64,000 bases of DNA, taken from Gyrodactylus bullatarudis. Lineage: Eukaryota > Platyhelminthes > Monogenea > Gyrodactylidea > Gyrodactylidae. The DNA is taken from assembly GCA_012064415.1 (NCBI GenBank), contig SSNU01001268.1, positions 62,001-126,000 of the forward strand, read 5' to 3'. Position 1 is the stretch's first letter, and every line of letters starts with the position of its first letter. This document shows, piece after piece, positions 50,101 to 61,200 of the stretch. The notes below the pieces were generated by a model, which was not told the origin of the DNA, searched no databases, and saw nothing but the letters and a program-made list of their open reading frames with translations. Made by a program: the position numbers and the translations under genes.

Positions 50101-53100
50101 ATGAATCATCTAGGTAATCATCTCCCTCCGATAGATCTTCTTGTTCATTTTGACGGCGTTTTTCTTCCTCATCATCTAATTCTTTTAAAACATCTTCCAA
50201 AGTGTTTGGCCAAAAGTCTCCTTCAAAGTAGGGAATTTCAGTTGGAGAAATAAGATGATTATCAATGGCATCTTTGAGAATATTCTTATAATCCACGACG
50301 ATTCCTTCAATTATTGCTTTTTGAAGCATTCTTCTGTACCAATCCTGAAGTCTTTTTGCCTTTGGAATTTTTTGTTCAATAGGATGCATATGAAATATAT
50401 AATCATCTCCTTCCCCTGGAGGACAGGCCCAAATGTGAGCCATAGTAAATCCAATTCTTTTAGCATAAGTTAAATATCCAACAAGAATTTCGTGATAAAC
50501 GTCAGTTCTGTATTGTTTCGGTCTAAAATAAAAGACAGAATCCAAGTAGGCAACATAAACTCTCCGGCGATTAGGCTGAGGGGCATCAGAGCCATATTCT
50601 TGGACATAAAGACCAAAGAAACAGACATCTTGTCCATCAACCTCTTGAAATGCAAATATGGCTTTAAGGCGATATGGAAAGGATTCAGAAAGTTCTCCAA
50701 TTTCAGAAAAGCGATTTTTCATCAATGGTTTTACTTCAACAACTTTGTCAGAACTGGACAAGACTCTTATGGTTACTTCACTGATTCCTGGTTCTTTTTT
50801 CTTGAGGAAATCGTTGACTCTTTTCTCTAAAAATTGACTGAGTTTGTTTGTTGGCAATCGTTTTGAGGTAAATCTGTTTTCTTTCCGCTTTAATCCATGA
50901 TCTTTAAGACATCCAGGACAAACAAATCCAGTTGGCCATATTTCATCCATATGAAGGGCACAGACCTTGTGCCATTTACGACCACAGTCAATACAAAATA
51001 CAAAATCTTCTGGTTCTTTTACATTATTCCGTTTTTGTTCAAATTGACTCTTGGGAATAGGCCTAAAAAGAATTCAATTTAGTTTTAGAGGATAGAAAAT
51101 CATCGATAAATTACGTTCAAAACTGTATGTATATTAAATTACTTACACAGGAGTTTGTCCAGGCTCATCGGCAAGGTATATATGCTCCGTGGCTTCGTTA
51201 AAGCATTTTTCACATTGATAGTATTTATCACAAATGAGACCAGTGGATTGTTTATCACTACAGGAAATAATTAAAAAAGAAAACTCACTTATTTGTAAAG
51301 GAATAATAAATAACATCTCGATTAATTGTACAGACGTTCATTGAGGTACATGAGAGAATCTGTGGCTGATAAAAGTAATCATGGCCACAACAATACCCCA
51401 TTGCTTGCATAATCCGATCGATTTGACTTTCAACCAATTCTGATAACTACAAGATGTATAATTAGGAGAAATTCAACTTACTTTAGTACACATTTTGTAA
51501 ACTTTGGTGCTTTTTTTATTATACAACCAGGCGTTGTTAAACATAAGTCGGAAATCATCAATAACTTGCCAGGGATCGGTATATTTTCCATCTTCAAGAT
51601 TGTTTCGAATTGTAGATAAATCCATAGGATTTTTAATAACAAGAGGATAATCAGGAATACGAAGTGCTATAGGATCAACGGGAGCACGAAAAGGCTCGGC
51701 ATTAGGATCACTGAAGACTTCTTCGTGTAAGGGAAGAAAATGTCTCAATAATTCTTCTCGAGACCAACTTTTTCGTTTCGAAGTATCTGGTTTCTTCGTA
51801 GGAGGAATAGCAAGTGTAGTATCTGTTGTGGAATTAACAGGACAAATAGATGATCCATCATCTGGTTCATTATTAGGAGGTTTAGTGTCAATCTGAGTTT
51901 TATTCTTAGAATCATCAGACTTTAGAGAAGTATTTGAATTATTATAAGGTTTCCGGAGAGTATCATACACATTTTTCAATGTGCTTGACACAGATTTTTG
52001 ATCTGGAGTGTCACATTCTGTTTTTATTTGCTGCTGATTTGGAGTGGAAACTTTGTAAGGAGGATTTGTATTATTCACTAAATTATTAATCTGGTTGGAA
52101 TGTTGTGATTCAGAGCTGTTACTATTTGCAGGTCGATTAAGACAATTAGCTGAATTTGCCATTCGATTTTTACGCTTTTCTTCTAATTCTTTTTGAATTT
52201 TGTAGCATTTGTCAGCTAGTAAATTAAAATATTCATCCGTATCTCGAGCAGTATTGAACATCTCGTTTTCAACTTTGCTAGCATAATCCACAAGATTTTT
52301 CATTTTAGGGTTGTTGTAGGCAGCAGGATCAGGTGATGGAAATATCATATTTACACTGAAATTATCATTTGTTAAATTATAATCAAATTTTTCTCTAAAA
52401 AATTAAAATACTCACATTCTTTTTACAAGGTTAGCTCGATGAGAAGGCTGGATTTTACTTCTCCAGTCTTCATCACTCTTAATAGGAATCTTTTGCTGAG
52501 GTTTGGAGGGGATGTTAGAGGGTTTTGAGTTATTTAATCCAGGACTGTTATTAGCAACGATTTTTGACTGAATTTGGTTCGGGTGAGTTCCATTTACTTC
52601 ATGCTTCTGATTTATCTGCTGTTGCTGCTGCTGTCGTAAGAGCTGATTGCGGTTATTTTCTCTCAACGGTTCACAAACAGGACAATCTTTACTCGTACAA
52701 TTTTTCCAATGAGATATTATTTGTCGTGAAGATGCACAATGAGCGTGTTTACATAATTTCCCTTCAGTACAGCTAAGCATGTGTTGTAAAACACTTCGCA
52801 TAGTTTGACAGTGGGGAGTACTGCAAGGTTTTGTTATGCGACCTTCAGTTTCTTGGCGCTGGCATCGATGTGCATGAAGTAGTAGAACAAGTTGCTGTTG
52901 AATAAGTTTCCGCTTCTCAGGATCAGTTGCTACAGGAGGACCTGAATTATTTGAAGGCTGTTGAGGAATATTGGGTTGAGGAACAGTCCTTGACTTATTT
53001 TGATTCTGACTTTGAACCTGGGCAAAATTTTGGTTAGAAGCTTGCATATTATTAGAGTTAGTTCCACTCTTGGTTAGTAAACTGTCCAATAAGTTATGCT

Positions 53101-53413
53101 TTGAGGGATTATTAACGTTATTCATAGCAGGAGTGCCAGTGTTAGGCAAGCTCACTTGGTTATTATTAGGTATTCTCAAGACAAGCTGTTCTTGTCCAGA
53201 AGACTGGACCATGGTGATATTATTGCCTTTCTGGTCATTGATGTTGACATTAATAGAATTTTGATTACTGATAGTAGATCCACTAGATGTAATTCCGGGA
53301 TTTTGTGATAAATTATTAGTATCTGAGTTGTAAACAACAGGCCTCTGATAAACAGATGATCCAGTCATATTTATAGATCCATGAAGTTGGCTTGAGTGTG
53401 TCTCTTGATCCAT
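47108..53413 (-). CDS. CREBBP: p300/CBP histone acetyltransferase and transcriptional coactivator
   Basis: Lysine acetyltransferase scaffold bridging many transcription factors to chromatin in the nucleus. Exons on the minus strand are 52416-53413, 51482-52355, 51289-51446, 51147-51257, 48419-51062, 47824-48241, 47529-47741 and 47108-47472, giving 1926 aa. Introns are 60, 35, 31, 84, 177, 82 and 56 nt, all in phase. Domains in order: TAZ1 (about 160-250), KIX (315-395, [12 protein letters not shown]), bromodomain (530-640, with the acetyl-lysine Asn in AWLYN), PHD/RING (to about 770), HAT (800-1150, with [26 protein letters not shown] and YFEGDFWPN), ZZ (1159-1206) and TAZ2 (1237-1326). The 600-residue C-terminus is Gln/Asn-rich, and no clear NCBD was recognised there. 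It is shorter than human CBP (about 2440 aa). Confidence 0.97.
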
Positions 53414-55201
53414 TAATCATTAACTAAGTTAGGAAGAAGTGTTAAAACAATGTTCGGGTAGTTAGATAGTAGAAATTGTAGTCAAAATCATTCTTTTTTG
53501 GATTAAATGAAAAATCACCCGAGAAATGACGTATAGACAATAAACAAGGCCACAATTGAAGAAATATATAATCTTTCGCTTACTTTTTGCAGAGACTTCA
53601 TCTAATATCCCAAAATTAAAGCATGGTTTGAGGGAAAAGTTCGATTTATGAAATATACAAGATGGCTTCCTAGCTAAACTGAAAATCTTATTTCTGATTG
53701 GTTCGTTTAATAACTACAAATCCTTTGTAAAATCTAATTGATATATTTAAACAAAACTAAAATAATTATTTACAAAATCAAAAAAATGTTTTTAAAAAGA
53801 AATTATAATTCTCCGATTCAAAATAAATTATTTAAAATACAACTTTTTTTATACAACTCTTAAGCTCACTCAACATTGTTGAGTCAACAAATATAAGCTT
53901 CATCATCAAGCAAACCATTCATACATCTTTTATATGCTTACTTCCTCTAAACTGAAGTTTAAAATCTACCTCTTTCCAGATCCTTAGGATCTGAATCTGG
54001 AATCCAGAATCCCAAATAATCAAGTTGATTAAAGCAACTAACTTAATTTTTTTCAAAATCTTTAAAGCTCAATTATGAAATTGACTAATCATTAATCAAG
54101 ATATTAGATACTCGACTGTACAAAAAGAGAAATCCAGTTATCAAAACCTAAGCCTTAAAATGTCTAATAAAGATTATCTATATATAGAGGGTAACCTATG
54201 ATAGGGTTTATTATGACAAGGACACTATACAACTTTTAGTTACCTATTTCAACATCTATTGAAGGAAAAGTTTTCCTTTAAAACTGGATCTTAAAAGTAA
54301 AAAAGGTTATCTTATCAATCAGCAAGAGTCTCTTGTGAATTTTTAAAATTCGTTTTATATGAAGTATGGACTACATTTTCAATAATTCATACTGGTTTGT
54401 CAAGTTTTTGAAAAATATCTGATAAGTTTAAGAAAAATTATGTATTCACTCACAAGTAGTTACACAATTATTATGTGATTTATGAGAAAATTAATTTCTT
54501 TTGGCTATTTTAATTGACTGGCTTCTCCTATATGAACTAGATGATAGTTTCTTTTAAGTAATACTCGAGCATAAAAATAAATAGGGTAATGTATGTCGTG
54601 TGTATTTTCGGATCAATATTCTGCATTCAAAGAAGCTGACCTCTTAAAATTAGATTTGTAACATTTCAAGTTTTAATATGGTCTAAATGTTGACTCAATT
54701 GTTTTACCTGGAAGTAGATAATTAATTTTAATTTCAATTTGTAGGAGTAATAGCATATTAGGTAAAATCTCTGATTCATTATAAAGAGAAATTTGAAGTT
54801 CAAATTTTGAACTGATCACAAAATTGCTTTATTTTTTATGAATACGAGTTAAATAATGATTGTATCAATTCTTTTATCGTAAATATACATTTCAAATAAT
54901 TATATTGTGGTAGGATATTCGTTTTTCGAAATTAGTCAAATTTTTGATAGAAATACAGTTGTCTCTTAATGAGGGAAGATTTCAACCTTTTTCGATACAA
55001 TGTAAAGATGGAATTTTTCTCTGTTCATCAATTAATCATCTAAAATTTATCATGGGATGTGTGTTTAACGAATCTCGGAAAAAATAGTTTGCATGCGTTC
55101 TTATTTACAGTTTAGTTTGGGGTGAAATAAAATTTTTATCAGTATAAGGCCATTGATTACAGGATAGAGAGCGCTGGAATTCCAAAAAAAATCATTATCA
55201 T
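53414..55201. other. upstream region of CBP, no supported gene
   Basis: AT-rich DNA of 1.8 kb between the CBP start and the end of the MAST-like gene, both transcribed leftward. A near-palindrome CTCAACATTGTTGAG sits near 53868. No coding frame and no clear core promoter motif were found. Confidence 0.5.
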
Positions 55202-55207
55202 TTTATT
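55202..55207 (-). terminator. poly(A)-type hexamer overlapping the MAST stop codon
   Basis: On the minus strand AATAAA overlaps the TAA stop of the MAST-like gene. It may be too close to serve as the real 3' end signal. Confidence 0.3.
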
Positions 55208-58200
55208 CTTCCATATGAGTTTCTTTGGCTGGTCTTGGAGTTTCTCTTATCACCATTGATTTACGAGGACCTTGACTATTGCGAGGCTTTCGCAGCCGTA
55301 CAGCACCGGTTTCAATAAAGTTGTTAGCAGCTGCTGAAAGACTACTCCGACAGGCCAAATCAACCTCCTTCAAAGATGAAGATCTTGTCTGAAAAATTAA
55401 CACATTTGAGAATAAAGATAGATTATATGTAAATGTTTCTGCCTACAATGTATTCCTATAAACAGAAAGAAACTAACCGAGAGATGCTGTAAAAATGCTT
55501 TTTATAGAAAAAATGATAATGTAATATATATATATTCAAAGTATATATTTATAATAATAATAATAATAAGGGGAATTATAGGATGAGAGAGAGAGAGAGA
55601 GATAAGAAAATCACTTGATCGAATAAATAACCAAGAATGTATCGAGAATTGAAAAGGAATTCCAATCAGCTGGAAACACAAATTATTTCAGACTAAACTG
55701 TAATATCAAATCAGAATTAATAAAAGAGGATGCCAGAATTAGATGAAAAAAAGAAGCATAAGAAATATTAAACATATTTTAAATATTAGAATTAGGGCAG
55801 AGAATGATGTATTATTTCAAATTTATCTAGAAAAGCACTCTCTCTCTGAGAAAGTAACAAGATTTTGATAAGCACAATTAAGTGATACAGATATGATTTC
55901 CTTTACAGATATCAAATAAATATATATTTGTGTAGGTATCAATTATTAGTATTTTGATTGTCTTACAAACTGGTGCCTATACTGTGAATTCAAGAGAAAA
56001 AAGGTCCATCTGTCCATTGCAATTAAAGTAAGAGAACAGAGTGAGCGCATTCGTTTTTCCCGAAGATAAAAGAACATCTTCAACCAATGGAGATGATAAA
56101 ATTCAAATACTTTATTCCAGTTTTTGCCCAAAATTCTACTCCCAGTTATCAATACTGTTCTGGAACCCTGAATGTGACAAATGGTCTAGGAAAATACAAA
56201 CTGCATGCAATAGATTTACACGCCTTCTTTCATCAGCATATCAGACTGAGATAAAATCCACGAATAATTCTTTATAGCTCAAAAGAGAATCTAAAACTAT
56301 TACCCTGATCAAGATCTCCCCACTGGCTAATCCTAATCGACAAGGCTTACGCCCAGATTATGGTAATCTAAAAAACTATCAATTTTCAATAAAGCCAAAA
56401 ACATATTTTAAAAAATTTCTAGAGAAGTAATTTAAATTGAAAGATACCTAGAAAATCATAGCTGTAGTTTCCTGTAATATGTAACCACCTGCTCTCATAG
56501 TTTAGAAGAATCTTAATCTTTTTTGAAGCCAAAAAAGGTAGTCGAAAGCAGTGTAAATATTTCGGTATGGTTGATAGAGGTGGATTTTTCAAATTTTTAA
56601 CCAAGATCAGAATCTAATTCAGTTTCTTGAGATGAGAGGATTCCAATGTTGCTTGAGACATAGTAGAATTCAAATTATTCAATCATTTATGATAGAAAAA
56701 TATGAAAAAACAAACATGAACCTAAAAGTCACAAGAATAAAAAAGTTCACTTGTAAGTAGTCAGATAATTTTTTGTTGTTGAATGCCTAAAAATGAAATT
56801 TTGACTCTATCACGTGACACCCTTAGATATAATGCTTTCCAAAAATTCAAACACAACTTGAAATATTTCGAATATCTTGAATGACTAGGCATTTTACAAT
56901 TGCTAAAATTAAATTTCTAATCGTATAATTCTCGGTTATAAAAAATTTGTAACAAAAAGGGTAAAAATAGGATGCAGATTGTAATTGTGCCAGAGAATAA
57001 CTTACACAGTGTTCATGATTAAGGGATGAGGGTAGTTTTGTCTGTTTCAACTCAACAGTATTGCGAATATTTAAATTTGACGGCAAAGACGAGGGTGTTG
57101 TTGTAATGGAGCTGTTATTACGATTTATATCCTTGGCAATTGAAGTGGAAGGGGGGTTTGTTGCTGTTGTTGAATGAGAATTCACTTGAGTTACTGGCTT
57201 GAGGGACCGATTACGTTCACTCAATTGTCGTATTAATGGTTTCTCGTAGGTCCTTTCGAAAAATAAGGAGAACGTTTAATTTCACAAAGTTGCCAGAGTA
57301 AAAGATAGAAAAGATGGTTAAAGTGTACCAAAGTTGAGATTAGAAATTTCTCGTGGTAAACAATCTTTAGGTGACCAGGATAACATCAGAAGGATAAACT
57401 TTTCTTCAAAATTTTACTAAAACCCAATGAATTATGTACAAGAATATATTAAAAGGTAAGTTATCCTTATATTTAATTCAATTTTCTTACACACACCGGA
57501 TATAACTAAAACACATAGCCAGTAAATGATAGATAGATATATAATCATGATTATCATAAGTAGGAAGCTTAATTAACATGTATATTATTTAGGAATGTAT
57601 CGTGGAAAATCTGGCGGCAACATCTTAAACATGAAGAGCAATTCTGTCAAAGTGGATAAAGATTCAATAATGGAAATATTGCACTTTTAACGATTTTATT
57701 TTTATGGTAAATGAATCAAGTGAATAAATTTGTTAAAAAAAGATTAAGATTCGAGAATGTTATTTGGATTCCTTCAGAGAGATGTTGAAAGCTTTCATGG
57801 GAAGTTTTCATATGAAAATGTCAGTATATACAATCATACAGAATACAGTTGACAGTAGATGATGATATTGTAGGTTGCTTGTAAGTAGACAATGCATCCT
57901 CTTTCTTCCTCACGCATTCATCAGTGGGATGACTTTATTTTAAAGTAAATTAAGTAAAGTGTTGGGAAAGTGAAGGATAATTATGACATTTCTTTAAAAG
58001 ATTGCCTCTATTAGTTGACAAGATGAATAAACTTACAGAGGCAAGTCACTTAAAAGCATGAAATTAACATCAGGATGAAATGTAAAAGGCAAGAGGTTTA
58101 ATTTAATATCAAGAAATATGGTTATTAAAATTGAAATAAACTAGGCACAAGAGTTCATTGAAAGAATTACCTCAGAGAGACAGTTTGAATGTTGGGCAAT

Positions 58201-61200
58201 AGAACTGTGTTTGGTTGAGATTGAGACTGACTCTGTGCCTGAACATTAGAGGCCAATTGTTGATTTTGATTTGGACTCAGAATGGGAACATCGGAATTTC
58301 TCCACGTCGATTCAGAAATAGCTAGCCGAGGAAAAAGAGTATGTCAGAGAATATCTTAGCAAACTGACTAGGAGATCGAATTCCCTCGTTTAATTAAAAA
58401 GTGGAATGTATATTAACTTGGCTAGGTAATGCAATAAGGATAATTTTAGAAGGATAGGAATAATGTCGTCCCTTTATTACACACAGACAATTTCTAGTCT
58501 TTATTCTGTACAAACTAATAATATATAATGGTATGTACGGTAGAATTGGATGAAATTTTGTTTAAATCATTTTTATGATATGTCAAAACCAATCCACCAT
58601 GCATTGTTGAGTTTTGAACAATTCTGGTGTGAGTCTTGTTTTGACAATTGTGAAAATTTCTGAAATTCAGTTTATCTATTACCAGAATCATTAAAAAACT
58701 AAACTCAGCAAGGCAAGATTATGAAGATTATTTGAACAAAATTAGAGGCAGTTTCATCATGTTTACGAAATTTCACTACACAGTTTTCTTTACAAGCATA
58801 CATCATTAGACACTGGCTGAAAGAATCATAAACAAGTTGCAATAAAAAAACTAGGCACAATGGATTTTTCTAGAACAAAACTGAGTATTTCATTGGAATA
58901 ATTGTTTCAATTTTTTTACTGATATGTAAAGACAACATTTTCTCGTATACATTTATGACCTCTTGTCAAAAATCAATCTCTAATAGAAAGTTGAAGCACA
59001 TGATGCATTAAGCATAGCTACTAAATGGGTCATCCAGTTTGGAGGAGATCATGAAATAAATTTCCACTTATCCACCCTATTACCAGATAGGCTGGTGTGG
59101 AAAATTAAATCAAAAATTGTAATCCAATTCGAGGTTTCCATAAATTGATAGATCTGAAACCTGTGTATTTCACTAATGAATTCGATACAGATTCAAGTAG
59201 AACTTTGGTTGTAAATTAAATATTGGACAATCAAACGCAGAAAAAAGGCAGAATATGCACAGGTAATATTTATTCAAAGCCAATGCTGTGGTAGTAAATA
59301 GAGATTGAACTGGTTTGAGAATCAAGATTTTCCAAATTATAAAATTAATCGTAATCAAGGTGAGAAGAAATTTTGTCATTCAGAATTGAATGCCCCCTTT
59401 TCCCTCTTTTTTGAGATTGAAACAGTTAGTTTTTGACATAAAATTTACGATGAGAATCTTGAAATTTTCTCTTTTTAATTTGAAACGTCCAAGCTCTATA
59501 TGACTCATTGTTCTTTCAACCAAATCTACATATTTTTCACTCAGGTCTAATATTATGTCAACTCAAAGAAAAGATTTTTTAGGCTCATCTCGAATTTCTG
59601 CTCAATTTCGGCAATAACTACTATGCATAGTAATGTATTTTTAGATAGGAAGACTTTTCCACAGTGCTCTGCCATCAAAGATGAATCATTATTACTTACA
59701 ATTGTTATCTGAAACAGATGAAGTGACCAGAGGAGATTTGCTATGTGATATTGGTACAATGCGCCTTGAGTTTCTTTGATCGCGTAGTACGACAGGAGCG
59801 ACTTCTTCAAAGTCTTCATCATTACCAACAGTGCTGGTTGAGAATGGGAGGCCAGGTATTAGAGTTGTCTGCCTCGGATAAACATAAACAGAAGACGATG
59901 AAGAAGAAGACGCCGACTGTCCTGACGAATGTTGTTGATGTTTCAGACGATGATTTTCATTACAATCAGTGGATAACTTTGAGACTGTTGCATTTATATT
60001 GCTGGATTTAACTGGGAAATAGAATAACAGTGCATTAGAAAGGGGAAATAAACAAAATGGAAATTTTTATCTCATTGGGAAGCAAGAAAAAACGATTGGA
60101 ACTTCTTGATTCAAGTTTATCATCTTTTATGGTTTCATAAAAGACGGCAAAAAGTACACAAAAAGAAGAAATCTGATGAATGGTTTGAATCAGCAATCTT
60201 TTTAATATGAATTATTTCTTCAAAGCAATTATATTGTAAGGAGAAAGCAATTAATTAAAAATGTAAATAATAATAATAATCAAGAGATTTCAATATCTAA
60301 TCAGAGATGATGAGGTCAAATCAGAGAGAGAAAAAAGATGTGAACCTCTGTATTTGAATAGCAGGGAATAATTTTTACTTTCAAATCTTACTTTTAACAC
60401 AAGTACATAGAAACTCTAATAGAAGAGTTGATTTGTTTCAATGGTAACTGGAAAGGAAAAGTAAAGAAAAAACTATGATTTTATTTTGCACTCTCTCTTA
60501 TGTAAATCCAAAGTAAAATAGGTCAATTCTATAAAAGTGGCCCTAGAAAATTGAAATATCTAACTTGATATATTTTACTTTGAGCTGTGTTGTCATATAT
60601 TAAATAGGAAATATTGAGCAGTTACGTCCCAAAATTCTTAAAAATGATAAATTCAGAAACAAAAGAAATTGATTCCAGATTCTTTACGCAACCTAAACAA
60701 GTTTCAGAATCAATTCGAGTCTGCATTTTTTTGTTTTAGTACAATAAATTTAAATAATTTTCCATGAAGAAAAAAAGATTGTCGAGGTGATTTTTGAAAA
60801 AGTATATATACATTACATTTGGGGTCATCTTTGGAATCAATCAAGTTTAAACGTTTACAGAAATATTACTGGTTATCTTGGAAATGGGAATAGATAATCA
60901 GATCTCAGACAATTCTTAACCCGGACTAAAAATGGACCAAATGGTACTTAGTTTATTTATGTAATTAATTCCAAGTCTGAACTTTAGAAGTGATGATAAT
61001 TAAATTAGAAATTCTAAAATCCTAATCCATGTCGGGAGAGTACATAATCCTTATAATGATGAGAAGAAATAGTCGCAACACTTAAAGTACATTTGAAGAA
61101 CAAGAGAGAGAGAATAACTGTACTCAATAATCAATAAAATTACAGAGACAACTATACAGTTAACTCCATTCATTGAATAATGATGATGATTGTAGCCATT

